Shown here: positions 42,352-52,300 of the stretch, piece by piece
How the letters are laid out: each line of letters opens with the position of its first letter
Position numbering within the stretch: the first letter of the stretch is position 1
Translations under genes and position numbers: made by a program
The notes under the pieces: generated by a model
Seen by the model: only the letters and a program-made list of their open reading frames with translations
What the model was told of the DNA's origin: nothing
Databases searched by the model: none
Source of the DNA: PWXP01 sp040772845
GTDB lineage: Bacteria; Planctomycetota; Planctomycetia; Pirellulales; Thermoguttaceae
Direction: 5' to 3'
DNA: 64,000 bases
Assembly (NCBI GenBank): GCA_040772845.1
Contig: JAXGXG010000001.1
Span: 3,906,001-3,970,000 of the forward strand

Positions 42352-43695
42352 ATGGACCAGTACCAGGTAAACAGACGCGAATTACTCGGATCGCTTGCCG
42401 CAGCCATGACGATGCCTGCCCTCGGCTGGGCAGCCTCGGCCGCGACGCCGAAGACGCGGCATATCGTGGTGACGTATGCGTGGAGCTACTCCAATATCGG
42501 CGATATCGGGATCACGCCGGGATTGCTGACGCTGCTCGAACGCTACGTGCCCGAGGCCCGCGTGACGATCGTCTCGAACGCTCGCGACGATGCCCGGGCG
42601 ACCGAGAACCATCGGGCGTTCCTTGGGCGGTATTTTCCCGATGCGAAAGTGATCGGCACGCCGTTCCGCGGCGGCGACGGCAAAGCCTTCGACGAGGCCA
42701 TGGCCACCGCCGACCTGCTGCTGTACAACTCCGGTACGACCCTGTCGCACGGCCGATGGAACAGCGATTGGAACAAGACCTTGCCCTACTGGATGCCCCT
42801 GCTTGTGGCCCGCGACATGGGCGTCCCCTACGGCGTCTATTGCCAGTCATTCGAAACGTTCACCGGGCTTTCCAAACGGCTCATCGTACCGCTTCTTTCG
42901 CAGGCGGACTTCTGCTTCGCCCGCGACGGCGATTCGCTTGAGTTCCTGCGTTCGCTGGGAGTGAAGAACAAGCACCTGGAGTTCGGGCCGGACGCCACAT
43001 TCGGGTACGACAGTCGCGATGACCGGTGGGCGGAACGCTTCCTGCGAGAACACAAGTTGGAACCGCGCAAGTTCATCACGCTGACCATCCGGTCGTCCAT
43101 CCAGGGGTTCATTGACGAGCAACGAGAGGCCGTTCACGCCGCCAAATTGCGCGAGCTGACCACCACCTGGGTTCGGAAGACCGGGCTGCCCGTGCTCGTC
43201 TGCCCCGAGGTGAAACATGAACTGGAGCCGGCCCGAAAACTGATCTACGAACCGCTGCCGGACGACGTGAAAAAGCAGGTGCGGTTGAAGGAGACCTTCT
43301 GGGACCCCGATCAGGCGTTCAGCGTCTACGCCCAGGCGCGGTGCATCGTGAGCATGGAGATGCACTCGGTCATCATGTCGATCGCGGCGGGAACCCCCAC
43401 GATCCACCCGCGGTTTGCCGAGGCGGGCCGCAAAGCCTGGATGCTGCGCGACCTGGGCGTGGAGAAGTGGCTCTCGGATCTCGATGCCGATCCGGCCGCG
43501 AAGCCGATCGCCGCGTTGTTGGACATCCACGACAACTTCGATAGGGCGATTGCCGACGTCGGCAATGCGAAGGCCATTGTCGCCCGCCGCCAGGCCGAGA
43601 CCATGGCCGTGGTCAAAGCCGCTGTCGAGGAAGGCGCACGCCGACGCAAGTCCATACGCGAACGCACGGCGGACGGTTCCCCTTGCCGCCTGTAG
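42352..43695 (+). CDS. Exported polysaccharide pyruvyl transferase-like protein
   Basis: 447 residues from MDQYQVNRRELLGSLAAAM, a Tat-type signal (NRRELLG plus a hydrophobic AAAMTMPALGWAASA). A longer frame from 42187 lacks support. The body follows the pattern of polysaccharide pyruvyl transferase family proteins: YSNIGDIGITPGLLTLL at the start, GVYCQSFETFTGLSKRLIVPLL, QADFCFARDGDSLEFLRSLGV, GPDATFGYDS, and CIVSMEMHSVIMSIAAGTPTI near the end. Classical members add pyruvate ketals to cell-surface sugars using PEP in the cytoplasm; a Tat signal is unusual for that, so the exported planctomycete branch may have another role. Confidence 0.78.
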   Translation: MDQYQVNRRELLGSLAAAMTMPALGWAASAATPKTRHIVVTYAWSYSNIGDIGITPGLLTLLERYVPEARVTIVSNARDDARATENHRAFLGRYFPDAKVIGTPFRGGDGKAFDEAMATADLLLYNSGTTLSHGRWNSDWNKTLPYWMPLLVARDMGVPYGVYCQSFETFTGLSKRLIVPLLSQADFCFARDGDSLEFLRSLGVKNKHLEFGPDATFGYDSRDDRWAERFLREHKLEPRKFITLTIRSSIQGFIDEQREAVHAAKLRELTTTWVRKTGLPVLVCPEVKHELEPARKLIYEPLPDDVKKQVRLKETFWDPDQAFSVYAQARCIVSMEMHSVIMSIAAGTPTIHPRFAEAGRKAWMLRDLGVEKWLSDLDADPAAKPIAALLDIHDNFDRAIADVGNAKAIVARRQAETMAVVKAAVEEGARRRKSIRERTADGSPCRL

Positions 43696-43717
43696 CCACA
43701 CCGGGCAGAATGGACGC

Positions 43718-44869
43718 GTGGACGTTATCTATCTCGATCACAATGCGACGACTCCCATCCACCCGGAGGTGGCTGAGGCCATCCATCGCTGCCAGACGAC
43801 GATTGGCGCCAATCCGGCCAGCCGGCATGGGCCGGGCCGGGTAGCCCGGAGTATTCTCGAACAAGCTCGGGCCGAAGTGGCCGAACTGCTCGGCGCCGAA
43901 CTGTCCGGCCCGGCTCCCGACCGACTGCTGTTTACCAGCGGTGGCATCGAGGCCAATAACCTCGCCATCTTGGGTATTTGCCGAAAAGGAGGGCCGGCGG
44001 CCGGCCAGGTAGTGGTTTCCGGGATGGAGCACCCCTGTGTCCTCGAATCGGCAGAGCATCTGCTGGAGTGCGGTTGGACGTTGGAAACCCTCAGCGCATC
44101 GCCCGATGGCGTGGTCCGGATCGAACAGCTTTCCGACCGGTTGCGCACCAAGACGCACCTTGTCAGCGTCATGCTGGCCAATCACGAAACCGGAGTTCTC
44201 CAACCGGTCGATGCGATCGCCGCCGTCTGCAATGCGGCCGGCGTACTGCTGCATACAGACGCCGTTCAGATGGCCGGGAAGATGCCGGTTCGGTTCCGAG
44301 GGCTGGGAGTCGCCGCCCTGAGCGTGTCTGCACACAAGTTCCGAGGGCCCCTGGGAATCGGCGCCCTCGTACTGCGGCGCGACGTCGCGCTCGCGCCGCT
44401 GATGTTCGGTGGCGAACAGCAGGCGGGACTTCGCCCCGGCTCCGAACCCGTAGCCCTGGCGGTGGGTATGGCCGCCGCGCTGAGGATCGCATGCCGAGAA
44501 CAGCAAGCCGAACATGCTCGGCTGGCCATGTTGCGGGATCGTCTGGAGGCAGGCCTGACGGCAGGTTGGCCGGCGGCGGTGGTTCACGGCCGGTCGGCCC
44601 CGCGTTTGCCGCAGACCGTCAATATGGCCTTTCCTGACCTGGATGCACAGACCCTGGTCCAGGCGTGGGATGCGGCCGGCGTCGCCTGCTCCGTCGGATC
44701 GGCATGCAGTAGCGGTTCCGGCGAGCCTTCCCCAACGTTGCGAGCGATGGGCCTGCCGGCGCGCCTGGTCCGCAGCTCGGTGCGACTCAGTCTGGGCGGT
44801 ACGACCACCACAGAACAAATTGACGAAGCGGTTCGGCGCATGCTCCACGTTTGCCGGGAAATCGCGTAG
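43718..44869 (+). CDS. Cysteine desulfurase (NifS/IscS-like)
   Basis: 383 residues from a GTG at 43718 that places the family start DVIYLDHNATTPIHPEV at residue 2; longer frames overlap the preceding gene. PLP-enzyme signatures are ISGGIEANNLAI-like FTSGGIEANNLAILG, the Asp of HTDAVQMAGK, the Schiff-base Lys in SVSAHKFRGPLGIGAL, and GGEQQAGLRPGSE. The catalytic Cys lies in CSVGSACSSGSGEPS. It takes sulfur from cysteine for Fe-S clusters or thiolated tRNA. No IscU/SufU gene is adjacent. It lies 22 nt after the pyruvyl transferase-like gene. Confidence 0.93.
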   Translation: MDVIYLDHNATTPIHPEVAEAIHRCQTTIGANPASRHGPGRVARSILEQARAEVAELLGAELSGPAPDRLLFTSGGIEANNLAILGICRKGGPAAGQVVVSGMEHPCVLESAEHLLECGWTLETLSASPDGVVRIEQLSDRLRTKTHLVSVMLANHETGVLQPVDAIAAVCNAAGVLLHTDAVQMAGKMPVRFRGLGVAALSVSAHKFRGPLGIGALVLRRDVALAPLMFGGEQQAGLRPGSEPVALAVGMAAALRIACREQQAEHARLAMLRDRLEAGLTAGWPAAVVHGRSAPRLPQTVNMAFPDLDAQTLVQAWDAAGVACSVGSACSSGSGEPSPTLRAMGLPARLVRSSVRLSLGGTTTTEQIDEAVRRMLHVCREIA

Positions 44870-44920
44870 AATAGAAATGGTCACCCATCGGCAATCCACG
44901 GAAGAAGGAGTTCCATTCGA

Positions 44921-46501
44921 ATGAATCGAATTCTTGGGCCGGGCAAACGGACACATGGCATCAATCTTCATCTTCTGGAGGGCTTGTTGCTCAGCCTCTT
45001 TTGGGCAACGTCGCTCGTTGCCGTGGAACGGAACGCCGCGTTTCGTGCAGCGCTTGAGTCGATCCGCGCCAATGCCCTGCAGTCGAATGTCGATTATCTG
45101 GCCGACGACAAGTTGGAGGGACGTCTGCCAGGTACGGAGGGGAGCCGGCTGGCCGGCGAATACATTGGCGACCGTCTCGCCGCGTTGGGCCTCGAGCCGG
45201 CCGGGCCCGACGGTTCCTATTTCCAACCCTTTCCGCCGAACTATCGGAACGTACTCGCCCGGTTAGAAGGAAGGGATCCGGAGCGGAAGCACGAGGTCGT
45301 TCTGGTCGGCGCCCATTACGATCACGTCGGTTACGGCGCGCCGCGGACCAGTCGTGGCGGGATCGGGGAGATTCATTACGGGGCCGACGACAACGCAAGC
45401 GGCACCTCGGCGTTACTTGAAGTGGCAGCGGCCCTGAAATCGCTACCCGAAGCGCCCCGCCGTTCCATCGTGTTCGCCTTCTGGGATGCCGAAGAATTGG
45501 GCATGTTCGGCTCGAAGCACTGGCGAGAGCACCCGACCGCACCGCTGGAGGACGTGGTCGCCGTGGTGACGCTCGATATGATCGGCCGGTTGCGAAACGA
45601 TGAACTCTCTGTTTTCGGAAGCCGGACCGCGCCGGGACTGCGTCATTTCCTGGCCGAAAAGAATGAAGAAACCGGGCTTCGCATCCAGTTTCCGTGGGAC
45701 GTGAAGGCGAACTCGGATCATTACATCTTCTTCGAACGAGAGATTCCCATCCTGCTGTTCCATGCCGGCATCCACGATGATTATCACACGCCGCGCGACG
45801 TCGCCTCGAAGATCGACAGCCAGGGCATGCAACGTGTAGCCCGATTCACGTTCCGTACCGTTTACGGTCTGGCGGAAAACCATACGCGCTTTGACTTCCG
45901 GGAAGCCGCGCGACGCGAATCCGAGTGGGTGCGCAGCCGCCGGTTCGATCACACGCCTGAACTCCCCGACCGGCTGGGCGCCGGCTGGGAAAAGCAGCCT
46001 GCTGCGGAAGGCGGCGTCCGACTGGACCGGGTGCGATTCGACAGTCCGGCGCAGAAGGCCGGTTTGCAGGCAGGCGACCGGGTGCTGCAGTTTGCCGGCC
46101 ATCCGATCGAATCGGCCGAGGACCTTTCCGGCGCCATTCTTACGGCCGAGGCGCCGGCCGAGGTGGCCGTGGCGCGTCGCGGCGAAGCGGAACCCGTGCG
46201 GCTGACCGTTCCCCTCAGCGGCCGTCCCTGGCGACTCGGCGTCACCTGGCGACGCGACGAAGCGGAGCCCGGTGTCGTTGTCCTAACCTACGTGGCGCCC
46301 GGCACGCCTGCCGCGCGGGCCGGCTTGCAGGCCGGAGATCGTCTGCTCCAGGCCGGCGGTCATGACGTAAGCGACGACGACGCCTTCCTGGAGCAGGTGT
46401 CGGAGGCCACCGACGCATTGGAACTGCTCATCGAGCGGGAGGGACAGATCCGAATCGTCACCATCCACTTCACCGAGCGGGAGCTTCGGCGCGCCGCCTG
46501 A
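44921..46501 (+). CDS. M28 family metallopeptidase with two PDZ domains
   Basis: 526 residues. A hydrophobic N-terminus (INLHLLEGLLLSLFWATSLVAV) may be an uncleaved anchor or signal. The Zn peptidase has all expected ligands: His and Asp in VGAHYDHVG and YGADDNASG, Glu-Glu in FWDAEELGMF, Asp in VTLDMIGRL, His in DDYHTPRDV. Two C-terminal PDZ-like segments carry the GLQAGDR motif (AQKAGLQAGDRVLQFAG, AARAGLQAGDRLLQAGG), probably for substrate binding. The enzyme likely removes N-terminal amino acids from exported peptides. Start at 44921 with GAAGGAG about 13 nt upstream. Confidence 0.93.
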   Translation: MNRILGPGKRTHGINLHLLEGLLLSLFWATSLVAVERNAAFRAALESIRANALQSNVDYLADDKLEGRLPGTEGSRLAGEYIGDRLAALGLEPAGPDGSYFQPFPPNYRNVLARLEGRDPERKHEVVLVGAHYDHVGYGAPRTSRGGIGEIHYGADDNASGTSALLEVAAALKSLPEAPRRSIVFAFWDAEELGMFGSKHWREHPTAPLEDVVAVVTLDMIGRLRNDELSVFGSRTAPGLRHFLAEKNEETGLRIQFPWDVKANSDHYIFFEREIPILLFHAGIHDDYHTPRDVASKIDSQGMQRVARFTFRTVYGLAENHTRFDFREAARRESEWVRSRRFDHTPELPDRLGAGWEKQPAAEGGVRLDRVRFDSPAQKAGLQAGDRVLQFAGHPIESAEDLSGAILTAEAPAEVAVARRGEAEPVRLTVPLSGRPWRLGVTWRRDEAEPGVVVLTYVAPGTPAARAGLQAGDRLLQAGGHDVSDDDAFLEQVSEATDALELLIEREGQIRIVTIHFTERELRRAA

Positions 46502-46538
46502 AATACACCAGCGTTTGCCATCCGGGAGGGAAACCCAT

Positions 46539-47045
46539 ATGCCACAAGTTGTCCGATTCTCCGTGTCGCTGGAAGAGGATCTGCTGGAGCAGTTCGATCG
46601 CTACTGCACCGAGGAGCACTTTGCCACCCGTAGCGAGGCCGTGCGACAGTTGCTGCGCGAGCGGCTGACCAGCCAGGCATGGGAAACCGATTCCAAGGAT
46701 GCAGCCGGAACGCTCACCCTTGTCTACGACCATCACCGGCCCCAACTCCGCGATCGACTTACCGACGTGCAGCACGACCATACCGAACACGTCGTGGCAA
46801 ATCTGCACGCGCATCTGACGCACGATCTTTGCCTCGAAGTCATCGTGTTGCGAGGTCCGGCGCATAAACTGCGAGAGATCGCCGCCCAACTGAAGGGCCT
46901 CAAGGGCATCTTCCGCGGCGAACTGGTAATGGCCAGCGCCGAGCTGAGTCCCGATGGACACGACGACCACGGACATGACCATGGGCACGGGCATGACCAT
47001 GGGCACGGGCATGACCATGGGCACGGGCGTCATCACCGCGCATGA
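46539..47045 (+). CDS. nikR: NikR nickel-responsive regulator with His-rich tail
   Basis: 168 residues. Ribbon-helix-helix DNA-binding domain (PQVVRFSVSLEEDLLEQFDRYC...RSEAVRQLLRERL, residues 2-45), then the ACT-like nickel domain with the expected ligands: His in VQHDHTEHVV, two His in NLHAHLTHD and Cys in LCLEVIVLRG. Classical NikR ends near residue 135; here about 30 residues rich in His, Asp and Gly follow, encoded by three tandem 18-bp units (about 46973-47027). The tail could store or sense nickel or another metal. No nickel transporter or urease/hydrogenase gene is in the window. GGGAGG precedes the start. Confidence 0.95.
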   Translation: MPQVVRFSVSLEEDLLEQFDRYCTEEHFATRSEAVRQLLRERLTSQAWETDSKDAAGTLTLVYDHHRPQLRDRLTDVQHDHTEHVVANLHAHLTHDLCLEVIVLRGPAHKLREIAAQLKGLKGIFRGELVMASAELSPDGHDDHGHDHGHGHDHGHGHDHGHGRHHRA

Positions 47046-47076
47046 CGATCGGTTCGCGGCGGGCGGCGCGGCCCGA

Positions 47077-47478
47077 CTACGGCGCCAGGTTGAAATCGTG
47101 CGTATGCGGCCCGTCGGCGGTCACCTCGACGGTCAATTCCGAGTTCTGGTTGTACTTTGCCGGAATGTAGTTCACGAAGTTTACCGGCGGCTCGCCGCTT
47201 GCCGCCTGGCGAGCCTGGACTTCCCGAATCGCGGTGATTTCGACGCGTTTGGTTCCTTCCGAAGCGCGAAGGGTGTATTGCCCTTCGACGATCTTGCCGG
47301 CCGCACTCGCCTCGGCGCCATCGGCGGCGCGGAAGATGATCTCCCCCGATTCGACCGGCTGGCCGTCGAACGTAACCGAACCGGTTACTTCATACCGCCC
47401 GTCGCCGGCGCCGCAGCCGATTGCGAACAGGGAGAACAGCACGATAGGAAGAAACGTACGAACGGACGACATGGTCAT
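47077..47478 (-). CDS. Small lipoprotein next to DUF1559 gene
   Basis: 133 residues from the ATG at 47478 (AAGGA seven nt upstream). Lipoprotein signal VLFSLFAIGC with lipidation at the Cys. The mature part begins YEVTGSVTFDGQPVESGEIIFRA, the transthyretin-like pattern also present in the lipoprotein at 34146. The two are paralogues, each downstream of a DUF1559 gene. Here 25 nt separate the genes instead of an overlap. Confidence 0.82.
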   Translation of the reverse strand: MTMSSVRTFLPIVLFSLFAIGCGAGDGRYEVTGSVTFDGQPVESGEIIFRAADGAEASAAGKIVEGQYTLRASEGTKRVEITAIREVQARQAASGEPPVNFVNYIPAKYNQNSELTVEVTADGPHTHDFNLAP

Positions 47479-47503
47479 CTGGCAGTCCTTTGTGTAAACG
47501 GCA

Positions 47504-48535
47504 TCATTCTTCCGGCCAATCGAGGGACTCTTTACCCTTTCGCGTACCGAGGCCTTTCCATACGAGATAGTCAATCGCCTCGTCGAAGAAGTGGACCGAG
47601 CCGTCCACCATGGCGGCATTGACGCCGCCGGGGTGCTTACTGCGGGCAAGAACGACCTTGTTGATATCGTCGCCCACGGTGGTGCATTCGGGCGAAGCGG
47701 AATCGTTGCACGAGTAAACGCGGTCGGAGACGGTCGAGTTGGGCGGCTCCATGGTGGTGAATCCGAAAGCGGCATGTTGCCCGCCGCCCCAATAGCCGCC
47801 CCCTTCGCCCCAGCCGTTCGACTTGGGTTTGCGGACCTTCACCTCGGCCACCATAAGTGTCTTGCTCGTACCGTCCTGAACGTGCCCGATGCGCACGGCC
47901 GAATTGGCGAAGAACATGCCGTTCATCTTGTGAAGGTCGTAGTTGGAATACCCGGGCCGATTGATCTTGATATAATCGTCCCCGGTGCAGCCGACGTAAT
48001 TCCCCTGGAATCCGTAGCCGCCGCTTCGCAGTCCACCGCCGCCCCCAAAACCAGGCGCCAGGGGATCGGTCGGACACACGAACATGGGCACGACCATGTC
48101 CTTGATCGAAACGGGCGTGTCCATCACCCACTGGCCGTCCCACGCGGCATACTGGTCGTAAGCCGGCTGAAGCTCCATATACGGCCACACCTGCTGGAAC
48201 CAGGTGCACCGCTTGTGATAACCCGTCGTGGCCTCGTCCAGCGTGCCGTACGGGAATACCTTGTGCGACGATTCGTAGTTGTGCAGGGCCAGACCAATCT
48301 GTTTGAGATGATTGGTGCACTGCATGCGACGCGCTGCCTCGCGCGCCGCCTGCACCGCCGGCAGTAGCAGCGCAATCAGAATACCAATCACGGCAATCAC
48401 CACCAGGAGCTCAACCAGTGTGAACCCGGCAGTTCGACTTGCCCCCCGCCCCCCCCGACCCGGAATGTTGAATCTGACATGGGAGATCTGAGATTTCAGA
48501 TTCGACACGGGAGATTCCCGATTGTTGCCAGCCAT
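47504..48535 (-). CDS. DUF1559 prepilin-like protein with repeat-encoded leader
   Basis: 343 residues; GGAGG five nt before the ATG makes this start convincing. The leader (MAGNNRESPVSNLKSQIS...) is encoded partly by 7-bp tandem units (GAGATCT, GAGATTT, CAGATTC, at 48480-48520). It ends in RTAG, followed by FTLVELLVVIAVIGILIA and AAREAARRMQCTNHLKQIGLALHNYE. The C-terminal H-X9-DG motif is HPGGVNAAMVDG. As with the gspG-like gene, the repeat lies in the part removed by prepilin peptidase. A lipoprotein gene follows. Confidence 0.93.
   Translation of the reverse strand: MAGNNRESPVSNLKSQISHVRFNIPGRGGRGASRTAGFTLVELLVVIAVIGILIALLLPAVQAAREAARRMQCTNHLKQIGLALHNYESSHKVFPYGTLDEATTGYHKRCTWFQQVWPYMELQPAYDQYAAWDGQWVMDTPVSIKDMVVPMFVCPTDPLAPGFGGGGGLRSGGYGFQGNYVGCTGDDYIKINRPGYSNYDLHKMNGMFFANSAVRIGHVQDGTSKTLMVAEVKVRKPKSNGWGEGGGYWGGGQHAAFGFTTMEPPNSTVSDRVYSCNDSASPECTTVGDDINKVVLARSKHPGGVNAAMVDGSVHFFDEAIDYLVWKGLGTRKGKESLDWPEE
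48480..48522 (+). repeat. Heptamer array inside the DUF1559 leader
   Basis: Units GAGATCT, GAGATTT, CAGATTC, (degenerate) and GAGATTC in register, within the translated leader of the DUF1559 gene at 47504-48535. Confidence 0.75.
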
Positions 48536-48654
48536 TCATTCCTCCGTTGTTTTTGCGGACACCTTCAGAATACAAAAAGCCGTTTGCTTCCCTGCACGTG
48601 CGTTCGCCCGACCATCGACTCCCATCCCACAGGCAACGCTCTTCAACCCGACAA

Positions 48655-48691
48655 TCTCAAATCTCAAATCTCAAATCTGAAATCTGAAATC
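48655..48691 (-). repeat. Heptamer array GAGATTT/CAGATTT
   Basis: On the minus strand: tandem CAGATTT and GAGATTT units after the stop of the PEP-CTERM gene. The same motif is seen at 52644-52665 after the second PEP-CTERM gene. Confidence 0.85.
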
Positions 48692-49343
48692 AAACATCCT
48701 CGCATCCAGATCAATCCTTCCGGCGGCGCGCGAGCAGGCCGTAGGCCAAAACCGAAAGCAGTATGAGCCCGGCGCCCGGTTCCGGAACGGCCGTTAGGAT
48801 CAGACTACCGGCCGTCACTTCCCAATCGCCCCACCAGCCAATGTCGTCGCTGATGTTGAACATCGAAGTGATGTCGGTCCCCGCGTCCAGCAGCGTCGAA
48901 CCGAGGTACACGTCCCCGGTGAACAACGTGAAGCTGTCGCCGGCCTCCAGGCTGTAGCCGTCCAGGCCCAGGATGTTCAGCGTAATCGCACCGCTGCCTT
49001 CGGCAGGCAAAACGAGCGTGGAACCAACCGCCTGATCGTACTCGCCTGCGGTATTGGTTACGAACTCCCAATCCCACGTAGCGCCGTCTTGCAAGGTCAG
49101 GTCACTGTCGAAAGTGAGCGTGCCCACACTCGCGCCCGTGGCAAGGGTTGCGCCGCCTGCAATGGTGGTCGCGCCGCCGATCGTGCCTGTACCGCCAAGG
49201 GTCGCGCCGCTACTGACGTTCACGGCTCCGGTACCCGTACCCGAGCCGGTCGTGTTGTTGACCAGCAGCGTACCGGCGTTGACATTCACACCCCCGGCGA
49301 ACGTATTGGCTCCGCTCAAGGACATGGCGCCGGGACCATCTTT
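48672..49343 (-). repeat. Near-identical 3' segment, copy 1 (partner 52644-53317)
   Basis: Identical to the partner except for one base (C at 49302 versus A at 53276) and a 2-base indel just after the stop codons. It covers the C-terminal about 208 codons including PEP-CTERM and the downstream heptamer array. This indicates recent duplication or gene conversion. Confidence 0.95.
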
Positions 49344-52300
49344 CACAAGCACCATGCCGCTCAAACTGGCGTCATGATCAAAGATGACGGACGACACGTC
49401 CAAGTCTAACTCCGCCGTTCCATCAGCAACGTCGAAGGTCGTTGTTCCAGGACCGCCGGAAAATGCCTTGACGAAGCACAGCAGGCCGGAGATGGTCGAG
49501 GAAACATCGCTTTCATTGACGGTAATCAGCGCGCTTCCGCCGTAGTAGCCGGTTCGCCACGGCTTGCCGCCCGTGGCCGTGACCACTTTGGCCCCGGTAA
49601 GCGTAATGGAGTTCTGGTAGTTTTGGGCCGTTCCGAAGTCGATGGTCCCGCCATCGGCAACAAGTGTGTGCTGCTTCCCGTCGCCCAACGCCCAACTTGC
49701 GGTCATCGCCAAGGTAGCGCCGCTGTTGACGGTAATCGTATGCTGAGATCCGAACTGGCCCAGATTGCCGTCTGCCAGCCCGCCGCCCCCGTTGAGAATG
49801 AGAGTTCCGCCATCGACAATCGTGTCGCCCGTATGATTCAATACGCCGCTGAGGGTGAGCGTACCGGCGCCTGCCTTAGTCAGATTGCCTGTCCCGGAGA
49901 TTGTGCCGGCATAGGTGGACGAGGCGCCTGCCGCGCCCACAGTCAGTGTGTTGGCGCCGAGTGCGACCTCGCCGCCGGTTGTTCCCCCGCCGGTGAGCGA
50001 ACCGATGTTCAGGTCGTAGCTGCCCAAGGACAGGGTCGCGCCGGCCACGTCGCCAAGCGCGAGTGCGTTCGTGGCGGCGCCTAACGCATTCTGGTGACCC
50101 ATTACCAACAGTCCGCCATCGACGGCGACCGTTCCGGTGAATGTATTGTCGCCCGTCACCAGAAGAGTACCGGCGCCGGTCTTCGCAATCCGATTATTCC
50201 CTCGGTCGGTGAAGTCATAAAGAACTCCCGACAGGATCATGTCATTGTCTGCCGCGCCATCCGCCACGTCGAGCGTCAGCGTACGGGCGCTGCCACCGGA
50301 GTTCACCAGCATCAACGCGTTGTCAACGGTCGTCCCGGCATCGCCCGTGACCGTGAACTGCGCGTTGGAATCATTTCCAATGCGGATGCCGTTGCCGGTA
50401 ACGATTGCGTTGGCCAGGTTCATGTTGTTCGCATAATTCTCGCTGTCTGGGCCGCTGCCATTGGTGAAATTGAGCGTACCACCATTGACGGTAATCGCAT
50501 TGGCGCTTCCCGTGTTCCACATGCCGGCCACTTCGAGCGTGGCGCCATTTTCTATGGTCAGCGGAGTCGTCGTGGCGAACACACCGGCGTCGAACGGCAC
50601 AGAACTCCTCGCAAGGCGCAGCGTGCCGCCGGATACCGTGACACCGCCGCTGCCGACCGTCACATTGCCGCCGCTGCCCCCGAGCGTGAGCGTCCCGCCA
50701 CCCGCCTTGGTCAGGCCGCCGGTGCCGGCGCCGGTGACAGTCCCGTTATAGGTGAGTGTCTGGCCATCGGCGACATCAAGCGTTCCGCCGACGGTCAGAC
50801 CGCGGTTTGCGTTGAGCGTAAAGCCGCTGGTAACGGCCAGTGTAGCCCCCTCGGCAATCATCAGATGATCCGCGGTAGCGGATGCCGGCGCCGCACCGAG
50901 GTTGTTATCGGCGCTGATCACAAGCGTGCCGCCGTCGATCACGGTCGCCCCCGCGTAGGTATTTGCACCGCCGAGCGCCAGTGTACCGCCACCCGTTTTG
51001 GTCAACCCGCCGGCGCCGGCAGCGATGCCGTTGTAGGTAAGTGTCTGGCTATCGGCGACATCGAGCGTTCCGCCGACGGTCAGGCCGCGGTTTGCATTGA
51101 GAGTAAAGCTGCCGGTAACGGCCAGCATGGCGCCTTCGGCAATCGCCAGGTGGCCGACAGTGGCCGATGCCGGCGCCGCACCGAGGTTGTTATCGGCGCT
51201 GATCACAAGCGTGCCGCCGTCGATCACGGTCGCCCCCGCGTAGGTATTTGCACCGCCGAGCGCGAGTGTACCGCCACCCGTTTTGGTCAACCCGCCGGCG
51301 CCGGCAGCGATGCCGTTGTAGGTAAGTGTCTGTCCAACGGCAACGTCGAGGGTCCCGCCGACGGTCAGGCCGCGGTTTGCATTGAGGGTGAAGCTGCCGG
51401 TAACGGCCAGCATGGCGCCTTCGGCAATCGCCAGGTGGCCGACAGTGGCCGACGCCGGCGCCGCGCCCAGGTTGTTGTCGGCGCTGATCGCAAGCGTGCC
51501 GCCGTCGATTCTCGTCTTGCCGACATAGGTATTCGCGCCGCTGAGAACCATTTTTCCCAGACCATCCTTGGCAAGGATGGTCCCGCCGTAGTTCGTGGCG
51601 CCTGCCGGAGGATGATCGTAGATGGTGGAAGAAACGAGGAGGTCGTCTTCAGCCCCGCCATCAGCGACATCGAAGGTAATCAAGTCTGCATTGGCCGTCT
51701 TGACAAGGCAGAGCGATCCGGAAATCGTGGAAGACATGTCACTGGCATTGACCGTGATGGTCGCATCGTCATAGTTACCGACCCTCCAAGGACGGTTGCC
51801 CCCACTGGTGACGATGGCGCCTCCAGTCAGTTCAATACTGCTCTGGTAGTTGTCGGAATTGGAAAATTCAATGGTCCCACCATTGGCAACCAGATGATGC
51901 TGCTGGCCATCGCCCATGGCCCAACTCTGGGTCATTCGCAATACAGCACCGTCGTTGACCGTAATCGTGTGTCCCGAGGAACTGAACTGCCCCGTGTTTC
52001 CACCGCCAAGGGTACCGCCCTTATTCAGTACGAGCGTACCACCATCGACAACCGTGTCGCCGGTGTACGCGAGTGTCCCGCTCAGCGTCAGCACGCCCGC
52101 GCCGCTCTTGGTCAGTCCGCCGGTACCGGCAAGGTCGCTGACGATGGTTGCATTGACGTTTGCGGCAATGGTAGGCGCCGTCCCGTCCAGCGTAATGGCT
52201 CCACCCGAAAGCGTGTATGCGCCCGATCCGGGTGTATTGAAAGTAATCGCGCCCGCGCTGATCGTTCCAACAGCAACCGTGCCGGCCGTGCCTGAACCGG

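Noticed and set aside
50094..52295. Plus-strand open frame of 733 codons opposite the PEP-CTERM gene
   Set aside because: Antisense shadow that repeats with the 285-bp coding units; no start signal and no domain.
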